DNA of 64,000 nucleotides, taken from the NCBI GenBank assembly GCA_949825065.1, contig OX463854.1, forward strand, positions 11,941,112 through 12,005,111. Reading direction: 5' to 3'. The first letter of the stretch is position 1. Every line of letters begins with the position of its first letter. This document shows positions 30,688 to 40,635 of this stretch, one piece after another. This stretch comes from Odontocerum albicorne (lineage: Eukaryota > Arthropoda > Insecta > Trichoptera > Odontoceridae). The notes beneath the pieces are model-generated. The model worked only from the letters and a program-made list of their open reading frames with translations, had not been told where the DNA came from and searched no databases. Position numbers and translations under genes: made by a program.

Positions 30688-33207
30688 TTACGGACGATGT
30701 AGGGGGGCTTTTAAAATTATGCGGAGGGCTTTGTTTTGAATGATCTGAATGTGATGTAGCGTTGTTTTCTTCGCGTGGCCCCAGACCGGAAGGGCGTATG
30801 TCAGTTGCGGTCTGACGATCGCTTTATATAGGTGGAGTTTAGTGCGCGTGCTAAGTTTGCTGTATTTACTGATCAAGGGAAATAATGATTTGAGTGTTCC
30901 GTGAGCTTTTGATTTGATATTGAGGGCGTGTTTATGCCACGAGAGTCTACTGTCTAATGTGAGGCCTAGGTATTTTACGTGTTTTGACCATGGGACGCTC
31001 TGGCCGAAGAGTTTAAGAGTTCTGATGGGTTTGATGTATCTGCGTGAGAAGCGGACTGCTGTGCTTTTGGTGGGATTTATTTTGATCTTCCATTTGGTGC
31101 ACCAGTGCTCCAGAATGGGAATGAAGTCTTGCAGTCTGTTGTGGGATACGGACTCATATTTCGATGAAGAGAGAAAGGCTGTGTCGTCAGCGTATTGCGC
31201 GGTGATACAATGTGTACGTGAAAATTGGGGCATATCGCTCGTGTATATGTTATACAGGATAGGGAACAACAGTGCACCTTGGGGCACACCTGCCAGAATG
31301 GGGCGAGGGGATGAGTTTATACCGTCTATTTTGACGGAGAAGGAGCGATTTTCAAGGAATGATGCGATGATTTGCACTAGTCTGAGGGGAATACCTGACT
31401 TGTGCAGTTTGAATATGAGTCCGTTGAGCCAGACTGTGTCGAAGGCTTTCGCCACGTCTAGTGAAAGGAGGGTCGTGAGGCCTTTGGAGCTGAAGTATTT
31501 GATGATGTGTTCTACAACGCGAAGAAGCTGATGGTTGGTAGAGTGTAATGGCCTAAATCCGTGTTGCGAATCTGGGATGATGTTACGTGAGTAAGTTTCT
31601 AACGAGAGACGTTCTAGGATTAATTTTTCGAGCACTTTACCTAGAGTCGGGAGCAGACTGATCGGTCTGTAATTTTCAGGGATAACGTGGCTTTTACCCG
31701 GTTTAGGGAACATGATGACGTCGGCGTTTTTGAATGGGGTTTGAAAGAATTTATGTCGAAGGCAGGCATTGTAAATGGCGGTAAGGGCGTAAATGGCTTT
31801 TTTCGGAAGTTTTTTCAAGGTGAGATTATTGATTTTATCGGGGCCGGGGGCTTTTTTGTTGATGAGATTTTTTATGATAGATTGAATTTCTAACGGTGAG
31901 AAGAAGTCTGTGGTGGGGGGGGTTTGCTCATTTAATATGTCGGCAACTGCGTTGTCGACCATTATTGAGTGAGAGTGGTTAGAGAGGTCTGCATTTGGCG
32001 AGAAGATATTAGCTAGAGAGTCAGCAAAGGTCTCTGCGCGGTCGCGAGCAGAGAAAACGGGGCCATTTGGTCCTTGAAGAGAGCTGGGTCGGGAGGGCGT
32101 TTTTCTAAGGCTACGCGTTAGTTTCCATTTGAGTCCATCATTGTATTCGAGAGACTCGACGAAGTCTGACCATTTGTCATTGCGGAGTTGCTGTAGGAGG
32201 TGTTTGATTTTTTTGACTAATCTGTTGTAGTCGGTTTTGTAAGAGGGGACAGCTGTGTTTTGCCACAACTTTCTGGTTTTGTTTTTTTCCATAATCAGTA
32301 TTTTGATATGTGGAGGAAGGGGAAGTTCGGGTTTATCGGCTGGTCTCTCTTTTGAAGAGGATGTGAGAGCGGATTTGATGGTGGTTGTGAAGTCATTTAT
32401 AGCGGCGTCTATGGAGTTCGTGTCGGGGAAGGTTGTCGGTATTTTGATGCTGCTGTCGACGTTAATAGCGAAATCGCTCCACGAGGTGATGTGTCGCGGA
32501 GGGGCTGAGGGCGAGAAGGGTGGTAAGCCATCCGTCAATTGAAGTAATACCGGGTAGTGATCGGATTGAAGCTGGTGAACAGTCGTGAGATCTGTTTGAT
32601 AGAGAATGTCGTTATGGACAATGATGTCGATGACATCAGGGCGATGATTGTCTATTAGTGGATAGAGGGTGGGAGACGTGGGTCCTTCCACGAAGTATCT
32701 TTTCCGGGAGGAGATTTCGTCAAGTTTATTACCGTGAGTGTTGGAAGTGCGGCTGTGCCAGAAGGGGTGTTTAGCATTTAGATCTCCCGCCATGATGGTG
32801 GGGATATTATCTGCGAGGAATGAGTCCAATTCAGACTCGACAAGTGGGGAGGTAGGTGGAAGATAAGTCGCGCAAAGTTTAAGAGGGCCGTGATTGGCGG
32901 TGTTCACCACTACGCATGTGGATTCTATGTTGACGGTGGAAGGGGAGGGGATGTGGCTGTGGTCTATTGTGCTTTTGATGAGAGTTGCGGTGCCGCCTTT
33001 TCTGCCGATGAGGCGGTCGTCTCTGTAGCAGTAGTAGTTACGGATGCTGTAACGGTAGCTCGGTTTGAGATGCGTTTCCGTTATCAGCAACACGTCCAGG
33101 TTGTGCTCGAGAAGGAAATCCTCGACCTCTTGTTTATGTGTTCTGAGGGAACCGTTTGCATTCCAGAACGCGGCGGATATATGGGATGGTTTATAGGTGC
33201 GAGCCAT
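30688..33207 (-). CDS. Jockey ORF2: APE endonuclease and reverse transcriptase
   Basis: ORF2 nicks target DNA and reverse-transcribes the element RNA at that nick. This 839-residue frame has an AP-endonuclease domain at about residues 10-225: N18, E44 in ITETHLKP, D142 in AGDLNAKHPFW, SDH at 215-217. The RT at about 440-720 has KKAPGPDKI (451), ENYRPISLLPTLGKVLEKLI (511), QHGFRPLHST, the catalytic SLDVAKAFD (582), GVPQGALLFP (640, L-F replacing the usual V-S) and YADD (672). The thumb has GLTLDSRLSWHKH. A stop ends the frame at a six-G run (30702-30707). In the next frame the expected C-terminus continues (YIVRNSRLHADTKLHTIPEH) to TAA at about 30486. The start is the first Met, 57 bases after ORF1. 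Confidence 0.93.
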   Translation of the reverse strand: MARTYKPSHISAAFWNANGSLRTHKQEVEDFLLEHNLDVLLITETHLKPSYRYSIRNYYCYRDDRLIGRKGGTATLIKSTIDHSHIPSPSTVNIESTCVVVNTANHGPLKLCATYLPPTSPLVESELDSFLADNIPTIMAGDLNAKHPFWHSRTSNTHGNKLDEISSRKRYFVEGPTSPTLYPLIDNHRPDVIDIIVHNDILYQTDLTTVHQLQSDHYPVLLQLTDGLPPFSPSAPPRHITSWSDFAINVDSSIKIPTTFPDTNSIDAAINDFTTTIKSALTSSSKERPADKPELPLPPHIKILIMEKNKTRKLWQNTAVPSYKTDYNRLVKKIKHLLQQLRNDKWSDFVESLEYNDGLKWKLTRSLRKTPSRPSSLQGPNGPVFSARDRAETFADSLANIFSPNADLSNHSHSIMVDNAVADILNEQTPPTTDFFSPLEIQSIIKNLINKKAPGPDKINNLTLKKLPKKAIYALTAIYNACLRHKFFQTPFKNADVIMFPKPGKSHVIPENYRPISLLPTLGKVLEKLILERLSLETYSRNIIPDSQHGFRPLHSTNHQLLRVVEHIIKYFSSKGLTTLLSLDVAKAFDTVWLNGLIFKLHKSGIPLRLVQIIASFLENRSFSVKIDGINSSPRPILAGVPQGALLFPILYNIYTSDMPQFSRTHCITAQYADDTAFLSSSKYESVSHNRLQDFIPILEHWCTKWKIKINPTKSTAVRFSRRYIKPIRTLKLFGQSVPWSKHVKYLGLTLDSRLSWHKHALNIKSKAHGTLKSLFPLISKYSKLSTRTKLHLYKAIVRPQLTYALPVWGHAKKTTLHHIQIIQNKALRIILKAPLHRP

Positions 33208-33264
33208 GTTCTTGGATGTAGTTGAGGAGGTTCATGGCTTCGGTGATGGCTGATTTTAAGTTAT

Positions 33265-34846
33265 TCAAAATGAGATCGCGATTTGGGGGGGGGGGGGGGC
33301 GGCGGGCAATATGTAGTTTTGGGGTGTAGATGTTGATAATAGGGGGCGATGAGTTGCGACGTTCGCGTATGACGCGTTGGAAGTGACTGGTTTCGATGCA
33401 CTCTGGGGAGCGTTGGGGAATCGCCGTGTGGCGTTGTTTGCCGAAGGGGCGTTCGATAAGGGGGCGTTGGTGGAGGGGCGTTGGTAGATGCCATCCATGA
33501 GGGGGCGTAAGGGCTGCGGGGTCTGGAAGTGGTGGTGGGGAGCGATTGAAGGGAGGTTGCTCTTGGGGAAGCGTGGGCAGCCTCTGAAGTTGGCCGTGTG
33601 TGGGCCTCCGCAGTTACAGCAGGTGGCGGGAGTGTCCGCGGGCTTCCTGCATTCAGATGTGTGATGCGTTCTACCGCATTTCACACAGTTGGCTGGGGCG
33701 TGGCAGTTGCCGGCGGAATGGGCAAACTGTTGGCATCGATGACACTGGCCCATGCCTTTGCGCTTGTTCAGCTCCTCCACTGTGACTCGAATATCGAGTA
33801 CACCGTGGAGTTCGGTGAAGATGCGCTTTGCGGAAGAGTCCCTTGTCATCTTGACGATGACCATGGGGAGTTCCACTCGATTCCGGTTTTTCATGCGATA
33901 CACATTTAAAACCGGATAATCGAGTGATTTGAGTTCATCTGAAATGTCCTCGACGCTGATAGGGGTCGGTAGGCCGCGGATGACGGCTAGCAGGGGCTTC
34001 TCGCTCTCCAAATGGAAAGAGTGGTATGGAATGGCGAGAGAATCGGTAATGTGGACTAGGGAGCGGTAGGCCTCTACGGTTTCAGTGGTGATTTTAAGAT
34101 CACCATTGGGCTGCACCTTCGAGGAGAAGTGAATGTTTTGAGACCTGAGTTTAGCTCTCAGGTCTCCATATTTGGCGGAATTGTGAAGTACGATGGGGGG
34201 GATGCGGTCTTTTTTGATCTGAAGTAGAGGTCGTGAGTCATTATTTAGAGGTGGGGCGGGGGCTGCGGGATGAGGAGGGCTGAGTGGGCCTCTCATTTTT
34301 TTGCTGGTTTGGGCCACGGTGGCACCAGCTGGCTTCGGGTCTGATTGGGGGCAGACGAGGGGGGGGGCTTTCTTGGGATTGAAGAGCCCTTTTACGGTTT
34401 TTGGCAACAGATTGCCAGTCCATTTCTGGAATATCCGGAATGATAATTATTGGCGGGGAAAGTGGGGAGTCAAAAGTGGGGGTGGGGCGCGGCGGTGTTG
34501 TGATAGGGATAGGGACCACTGACAAGACAGTGGGTGAAATAGATGGAGGGTTTTTGGCCTCAATCGAGACCTCACCTTTATTGAAGAGTTCACGAAGAAG
34601 TTTTACCATCTTCATTGTCTCTTTTTTGGATGTGGTCTCCATCTTGAAGAGCTCGAAGGCTTCCTCGAAAGTGGAGATGGTCAGATCAGGGGATGTTGAG
34701 CGGTCCGGGGACTTAGCGAGGTCTGGTATAGGCGAGGTCACGGCGACGGATGCGGGCGTTTCGGTTGGTTCGGAACTAGTTTTTCTAGTAATGATGCGTG
34801 GAGTTTTAATGATGAAGTTCGGTTTGACGGATTTGACGGACTTCAT
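33265..34846 (-). CDS. Jockey ORF1: Gag-like RNA-binding protein, one frame break
   Basis: ORF1 coats the element RNA and forms the RNP. The frame from the Met at 34846 (MKSVKSVKPNFIIKTPRIIT) is Ser/Pro-rich and reaches MDWQSVAKNRKRALQSQ. At a nine-G run (34359-34367 on the plus strand) the homologous frame changes, and the remainder continues to 33265. That part has PLLAVIRGLPTPISVEDI, typical of the domain before the knuckles, three Cys-His knuckles (CHRCQQFAHSAGNC, CVKCGRTHHTSEC, CCNCGGPHTANFRGC) and a low-complexity Asn/Pro tail. The total would be about 528 residues, normal for jockey ORF1. The break may be a sequencing or assembly error in the homopolymer. Confidence 0.9.
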
Positions 34847-35200
34847 GGCTGCTTAATAGGAGGAATTGAACAAATAGAAAGAATAATTGTGGACAATAAG
34901 TAGGATATAGCTGTGGAAAAAATAAATATAATTGTGTAATGAGTAGAAACACAAACAGTGATAAATAAAGAATTAAAGTTTTTAAAGTTTTGATGAGTAA
35001 TGTGAAATATGAAATGAAGATAGGATGGGGAGAGCTGTCGACCTTTTCAGATCTTCAACTCTGCCCTCGGAGTGTAAAAGGGTAAGAAGGATAGTAACAG
35101 TCAGTGGCTTACTTGATGAAGAAGAAGAAATTCTGGCATCGACCGGCACTCGGAACAAATTACGTCACCAAGAATTTTGTGGAGGCCGGCTCCTTATCAG
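34847..35200 (-). other. Probable 5' UTR of the Jockey element
   Basis: This sequence precedes ORF1 on the minus strand and is non-coding. Near 35100-35200 it becomes GC-richer (GGCATCGACCGGCACTCGGA). Jockey elements carry internal promoters at their 5' ends. The exact element start is not visible and no target duplication was found. Confidence 0.45.
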
Positions 35201-35870
35201 GAGTTAATATAAAAAATAAACCGATTTGATCTTAATAGCTGTCTGGGACGAGTGGAATGTCAATTTAATGTTTGTTGTTTGTGCACATGCGAGCCGGGAA
35301 CGACACTTGTTATCGCTGTTTTAGCGACGATGCGCGGAAAGTATGCGCACTGGCAAAAACGGCGACGGTGAACTTTAATCGACACTATATGAAGAATCGT
35401 GTATTGTACTTGTTCGTTAGCAACGGATTGCAGTGAGATCGCGTTATGTTAGCAACAAGCGACTGCTCTGTAGCAGATCCGTGACTCCATTGCCTAAGGA
35501 TACCCTTTAGTTAAATGTTAACACACTTCTACGTATATAAGATAAACAGCCGTCTACATAAGACAATCATAAGACTTACTTCGTCTTACTCTCATCACCT
35601 GTTCTGATAAAGCTGATTAACATGCACAAAATTCAAACATAAACATCCCATACTCCGAGTTTCGGTTCTTCAACATTTCTTTAGAGTTTTTAACATAGCG
35701 GTTAACAAGATAAGATAAATAAAAAAAAAAGTTTTATAAAACTGTTGTGATGAAATGATTCAAGTTATGGCACTAAAAAATTCTATTAAACAAAATAATA
35801 AGTAAAATATGTTTTAATTAATCGAATATATACACTTTTTGAAACCATATTATGTTATATCAGCACTAAC
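35201..35870. other. GC-richer patch of unknown origin
   Basis: GC-richer sequence at 35220-35520 (GCGAGCCGGGAACGACACTT, TTTTAGCGACGATGCGCGG) is followed at about 35536 by a TATATAAG box. This may be the remnant of an LTR or of another retroelement leader. No ORF, TIR or second LTR was found. Confidence 0.3.
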
Positions 35871-35874
35871 CTGG

Positions 35875-36105
35875 CGATGTGGCCTAGTTGATAAGATGTT
35901 TGTGTTCTACCCAAGGGTTTCGGGTTACATTTTTGGTCGTACTAAAAAAATAAATACAGAGTTCCAGTATGGTTAAGAATTCGTTTAAAAGGTTATTGTT
36001 ACCTTTCAGTGTTTGTGTTATATTATCGTGCAATGACGAACAGCAAGTTCCATACCCACTCAGGTAGTCTTAAGTCCAAAGGCTCGATAAATGAAACCCA
36101 AGGTA
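35875..36105 (+). mobile_element. tRNA-derived SINE
   Basis: The head GATGTGGCCTAGTTGATAAG (A box), then GGGTTTCGGGTTACATTTTT (weak B box) and a body with GAGTTCCAGTATGGTTAAGA and ACAGCAAGTTCCATACCCAC. Block order matches the SINE at 13748. Confidence 0.75.
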
Positions 36106-36640
36106 ACATATGTACATATCATTACGACATTTCCCTGTCAGAATAGGCAGAAAGGAAACTGCATTAGAATTTCTTATTTTAACACACTTTTCGCCTCCTC
36201 TTCATACACGCACCTTGTCACATAACATTTTTTCTGTCTTTTTTCAAAATATCATTGACTTGATTCGAGCAAACTTTCGTTGTTTGGTATTTATTTACCA
36301 CGCCTTCCATTCATATTTGTTTTGATAGGCTTCTTCAGTCATTTGTTTTGGTAGGCTTCTTCAGTCATTTGTTTTGGTAGGCTTCTTCAGTCATTTGTTT
36401 TGGTAGGCTTCTTCAGTCATTTGTTTTGGTAGGATTGTTCAGTCATTTGTTTTGGTAGGCTTCTTCAGTCATTTGTTTTACATGTCTAAACTAACTCAAA
36501 GTGCTCCTACTTATCTTATTTAATATATCAGTTTTAAATTCACATTTATCTCTGATCTGTTCATCTTGTGTTATGTCGTATATGGTTACCCAACGTATTC
36601 TTCTTAGCACACAGATTTCTACAGCATTTATTCGGATCCT
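36106..36640 (-). pseudogene. LINE RT C-terminus, interrupted by a minisatellite
   Basis: The terminal block ATATCATTACGACATTTCCC and minus-strand frames with INAVEICVLRRIRW-like residues near 36600 belong to the LINE family of 16390-17010. A 26-bp tandem repeat (36317-36478) has expanded within it. Confidence 0.65.
36317..36478 (+). repeat. 26-bp minisatellite, 6 copies
   Basis: Units starting TTGTTTTGGTAGGCTTCTTC occur at 36317, 36343, 36369, 36395, 36421 and 36447, plus a partial one at 36473. The unit itself is LINE sequence: the TTGTTTTG..CTTCTTCAGTCATT segment occurs once in other copies. So the array arose by expansion within the LINE. Confidence 0.93.
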
Positions 36641-36769
36641 CTCAGCCTTTTTCTACGTCTAGTATTGTAATTAAACGTATATGTGCATCATAAACGTTAA
36701 TTTTATTTGAAATATGCAAAACATACATAAATCCTATAGATGTAAAAACTATATTAAGTATTTATTTAT

Positions 36770-37480
36770 TTATTTAACACTTCTATTGCAAATACAATCT
36801 GGCAGGCTTATTGCCAGGCGGCAATATCTTCCAACCAACCAGACAAAAGTAAATGAAGCAAGTTACGTGGTCGCATAAATCATTCAAATGACTATCCATC
36901 CCCACGAAATACATAAATATATACGTGATCACATGCCTACGAACCCCACAAAGACGGACAATCACCCGAAAATTCTTTTTCATATAAAGTGAGATATCAT
37001 CAATCAAAAGGAAAGGAAGGGATGGTGGAGAGGAAAGGAAAAGAAAAATCAGGAATGAAACACGTTATTTTACTTAATAGAAATTAAGAATTTTTTCAGT
37101 CGCTTCTTAAAGCATGCCAAGGACGGAGCGAGTCTTATATTGGTTTGTAACTGATTCCAGAGTTTCACTGCATGAACAGTAATGGACGACGAAAAGTTAG
37201 AAGAGCGGTGAACTGGAAAGGCCATAAACAATCTCTGTTTGAGCGTAGCGCTAATCCATGATTGAAAAGACGCTGAAAAGTTTCGGCGAGATAAGAAGGG
37301 GTGGCGGGACAGTTAAGGATATTATATAATAGAGACAGTATGTGAATTTGGCGTATATTTCTAACATTCAACCAGTTCAATGCCTTTTGGTATAAAGTTA
37401 TATGATCGTACTTTCGTAGGTTGAAAATGAATCTTAGACACACAGCATTAGCTCCTTTCCAGAGATCTTCGGATATTAAA
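36770..37480 (-). pseudogene. CR1/L2-like LINE: RT C-terminus plus 3' UTR and tail
   Basis: The minus-strand frame at 37443-37165 reads LRKYDHITLYQKALNWLNVR, IHILSLLYNILNCPATPSYL and RDCLWPFQFTALLTFRRPLL, the C-terminal region of CR1/L2-type RTs (LGWLN...L.LLYKILN, YNLR.P). It continues in another frame through ETLESVTNQ to FKKRLKKF and a 3' UTR, ending in GGCAATAAGCC..CCAGATTG and TAAATAAATAA at 36770. It is 5'-truncated like most LINE copies. Confidence 0.82.
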
Positions 37481-37956
37481 CAGCACCATAAAAATAAATA
37501 AATATAAATAATGAATCTATGTAAATGATAACATTTTAAAATACACTCTTTTGAATGAATATTTGTTTAGTTTTTTTAACCGTAATAATCAAGGTTTTCC
37601 TGTACTAATGAAACATCTGTTAATCAAGAATACATTGTTACAGTAAATGTTGCGTGCATCGGATGGAATTTTAACAATTATTATGTTTTTGTTTTTGATT
37701 ATTTTTATCAGATTTGTACTATTTCAACAAAAATGCATACAAATTTTTAGTGTGATTTATTTCTTCAAGATTGAGCTTGTAATAAAATGAATTACCTAAT
37801 TAAGGATTTTTTTCAAATAGGTTCACTTAAATTGTTATCTGAAAATAAAATATCGTACATGATTTAAAGATAAGCATATTAATAACCTAAACACGTTCAA
37901 CACAACGTGTAATTATATTCCATTGAATCCTTATGCCGGCTAGACATGATGCAAGT

Positions 37957-38186
37957 CTGTACCTGGCGGTAAGTAATACACATCGGGCTTAAGAAAGAGA
38001 CCGTCGGCCATAATCGGCTAACTTCGGCCTTGTAGAGCGTCGTTTCTGTAATTAATACACGTGTTCCGTCGCAATTTGTCAGTCGTTGTCAAGCGTTCTA
38101 GAGACAGAGACGACGCTCTACAAAGCCGATTATGGCCGACAGTCTCTTTCTTAAGCCCGATGTGCATTACTTACCACCGGGCACTA
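37957..38186. mobile_element. CAGTACCC foldback MITE, copy 3
   Basis: The left end CTGTACCTGGCGGTAAGTAA and the inverted right end TTACTTACCACCGGGCACTA carry the CTTAAGAAAGAGAC..TCGGCC arm of copy 1. Termini are eroded (CAGTACCC to CTGTACCT), so it is older than the copies at 1189 and 17584. Perfect arms run through CCGTCGGCCATAATCGGC. Confidence 0.9.
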
Positions 38187-38210
38187 TAAGTATCTGTCTA
38201 AACAAGCGAT

Positions 38211-38420
38211 GCCCTCCGTGACCTTGTTGGTAAGACCCTTGTCTCTCAAATTTGAGGTTGCGGGTTCGATTCCCGTTAGAACCCAGATTTTTATTTAAAA
38301 TGTTTCCCGTCTAGGTTTCACTTGAGACCCCTTTAACATCTTTCTAGTTGGTTAGAATATATTGCTACATTGCAATAAGCCCGCCAGATTGTACTGTATA
38401 CAATGAAAGTAATACAATGT
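38211..38420 (+). mobile_element. tRNA-derived SINE, best-preserved head
   Basis: CCGTGACCTTGTTGGTAAGA (A box TGACCTTGTTGG) and GCGGGTTCGATTCCCG (B box) are nearly intact tRNA promoter elements, about 30 bases apart. The body has CCTTTAACATCTTTCTAGTT and GCAATAAGCCCGCCAGATTG, ending AATGAAAGTAATACAAT. The tail is the CR1/L2-like LINE tail of 36770-37480, pointing to LINE-dependent mobilisation. Confidence 0.88.
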
Positions 38421-38559
38421 AAACATCATCGACAGTATTATCAGTGTCAATATTCTGGTGATTAGAAGACAGAGTAATTTATTAATGCCATACCAGATTA
38501 ACGAGTAAATACACCTTTATGCTTTTTTCCATCTCAATTTATTTTGTGATGCTCATGAG

Positions 38560-39000
38560 AAGTGTAATGGTGTCTGTCTGGAGGTATGGAAGTGAAACTT
38601 AGACTTGACAGAATAAAGATAGAATTAATATTATTGCTGTGGAGATGCGTGCACATATACACATATAAGGTGTCAATATATAAAAGAAGGCGAGGTTAAT
38701 CGTTTGAAGTAAATGCACGGATAAATTAATGTTTAAAATAACATAACGAAAGTACTTTGAAATATTTTGAAAAAAAAGAATGACTAAGCGACTATACGAG
38801 ATCGACGTCCAAGGTATTTATCGAAGAGGTAGACAGATGAAAGCGTGCATATACAGCAGATTTGGAAAGAAGATGAAGTAAGAAGTACTATGAATAATAT
38901 AATATTATACATGACGAGATATATGAATGTTGAGGAGACAAGAGTTAGGAGATCTATTATTTTTGCCTACCCTGCAGGGGACATGACGTGATTATATGTA
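38560..39000 (+). pseudogene. LINE RT C-terminal remnant and 3' end
   Basis: VSVWRYGSET-like residues near 38575 (GTCTGGAGGTATGGAAGTGA), then DRIKIELI.LLWR and a tail with TTTTTGCCTACCCTGCAGGG and ATGACGTGATTATATG, as in the 16390-17010 family. Heavily frameshifted. Confidence 0.6.
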
Positions 39001-39025
39001 TATATTCATGTGTACATTCATACCT

Positions 39026-39565
39026 CTTTCTTGTCTATTGTTTAGAATATTCACCTCATTAGCTGTATAACTTTCTTGTCTATTGTTTAGAATATTCACC
39101 TCATTAGCTGTATAACTTTCTTGTCTATTGTTTGGAATATTCACCTCATTAGCTGTCTAACTTTCTTGTCAATTGTTTAGAATATTCAGCTCATTAGTTG
39201 TATAACTTAATTGTCTATTGTTAAGAATATTCACCTCATTAGCTGTATAACTTTCTTGTCTATTGTTTAGAATATTCACCTCATTAACTGTATAACTTTC
39301 TTGTCTATTGTTTAGAATATTCACCTCATTAGCTGTCTAACTTTCTTGTCTATTGTTTAGAATATTCAGCTCATTAGCTGTATAACTTTCTTGTCTATTG
39401 TTTAGAATATTCACCTCATTAACTGTATAACTTTCTTGTATATTGCTTAGAATATTCACCTCATTAGCTGTCTAACTTTCTTGTCTATTGTTTAGAATAT
39501 TCAGCTCATTAGCTGTATAACTTAATTGTCTATTGTTTAGAATATTCACCTCATTAGCTGTATAA
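39026..39565 (+). repeat. 45-bp minisatellite, 12 copies, higher-order pattern
   Basis: Twelve contiguous 45-base copies begin CTTTCTTGTCTATTGTTTAG. Variants alternate in order: copies 6-8 and 9-11 repeat the same triplet (AACTGTATAA, then TGTCTAA, then TTCAGCTC), and copies 5 and 12 both begin CTTAATTGTC. So multi-unit blocks of about 135-180 bp were duplicated after the single unit had expanded. No gene is near. Confidence 0.96.
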
Positions 39566-39944
39566 CTTACCATTAAAATAATTTGTTTGTTATCAAACTT
39601 GTGTTAAAAATAATTTTTCATAATAAAAAGGAAGTAACAAACATTGAGTCAATAATACTAAAAATTGATCATTTCAGTTGCCGAGTTAATTTCAAATGAG
39701 TTCTATGGGGTAAAAAGCCTTTTTATTACGTAATTCGATATTTTCAGAGAATAGATTTTCTGGCTTATTTGAATATTTCGGAGAGATATTTTTCTCTTTT
39801 TCATGAAATCAACAAACAAACTCCTCGTTTTGTTTTGTTGAGCTTCATTTTAGTCTAATTAGGCTTTTGAGGGAAAATTTTATATTTAATTAATTAAAAA
39901 AAATCAATAAAGTAAAAAAAAACGTTTTTTGGAGTACTTATTTA

Positions 39945-40082
39945 TCCCAGTGAAAAGCGAAAAAAGCAACATCTACAGGATATTTGTGAAGTACCTATTT
40001 ATCCCAGTGAAAAGCGAAAAAAGCAGCATCTACAAGATATTTGTGAAGAAAAAGCCAATATCTACAGGATGTTTGCGAAGGA
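39945..40082 (+). repeat. Tandem duplication of about 60 bp
   Basis: TATTTATCCCAGTGAAAAGC and the following block up to GATATTTGTGAAG occur at 39948 and 40006, with a third partial copy (ATCTACAGGATGTTTGCGAAG) at about 40060. Confidence 0.85.
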
Positions 40083-40254
40083 AAAATATTATATATTTAA
40101 ATCTGTAGAAAAACGATTGATTCACGTCAAAATTTTCGAGTTCGTTTTCTGATTATGACGAAAGAAAATGTTTTCTTCTATCAAGTTCAGATCTTTAAAA
40201 ACCTTGACAGAGTTTTAATAATGACGACCTTTGTATCCTATGTGAATAGTAACA

Positions 40255-40462
40255 TTCTTAACTCTATTTTCAGGTTCAATTCCCGATGGCACTAAAAAAA
40301 GGGTGCCAGTTTGGTAAAAGATACGAGCGCGCGCCGAGCGGTAGTTACCAATAACATCAGTTCAATGACGACTACTACACATGGTCAACCTAGTCCAATT
40401 ATCCCTGATCTGTGTAAATGTCGTCGTCGTTGCCGGGCCTCGTAGTCGAGGATCCTCTCGCC
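40255..40462 (+). mobile_element. SINE fragment (B-box side)
   Basis: It opens at AGGTTCAATTCCCGATGGC (B box) and continues AAAAAAAGGGTGCCAGTTTGG. It ends with a GC-rich GTCGTCGTTGCCGGGCCTCG block near 40440. The A-box half is missing or decayed. Confidence 0.55.
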
Positions 40463-40499
40463 ACTCCAACGTCAATATGTGTATATGTATATTATGTCT

Positions 40500-40635
40500 T
40501 TTGAATGTGAATTATACTTAAAAGAAGAAAACGTAGGAAGTCACAGAACTTGAAGGATTCGTATGAGAAGGTAAAGGGATGTAGAAGAGATTTATTGACA
40601 TAGAAGAGGCGAGGAATGCGTTGATATACGAAAGT
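40500..40635 (+). pseudogene. LINE RT C-terminal scrap
   Basis: KRRKRRKSQNLKDSYEKVKG-like reading, then AGAAGAGGCGAGGAATGCGT, joined abruptly to the CR1/L2-like LINE that begins at about 40635. This is a chimeric junction of two LINE families. Confidence 0.5.

Larger units (their letters stand above)
30486..35200 (-). mobile_element. Jockey-clade non-LTR retrotransposon, nearly full length
   Basis: Both ORFs are present in the order 5'UTR-ORF1-ORF2 on the minus strand. The GC content is clearly higher than the surroundings, and the coding frames are open apart from breaks at three G/C homopolymers (30702-30707, 34359-34367 and possibly 30492-30500). The 5' limit is uncertain: about 350 bases of GC-richer leader lie upstream of ORF1. 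The 3' UTR probably reaches below 30486, but no poly-T marks its end. Confidence 0.88.

Noticed and set aside
30914..31531. 205-codon plus-strand ORF
   Set aside because: It is a shadow of Jockey ORF2 on the opposite strand.
33598..34856. Plus-strand ORFs of 103 and 151 codons
   Set aside because: They are antisense to Jockey ORF1.
38211..38285. Functional tRNA gene
   Set aside because: A and B boxes are good, but the sequence does not close into a cloverleaf by eye and continues into a SINE body and LINE tail found at other loci.
39026..39565. CRISPR-like regularly spaced repeat
   Set aside because: The 45-bp units are contiguous without unique spacers, and the genome is eukaryotic.
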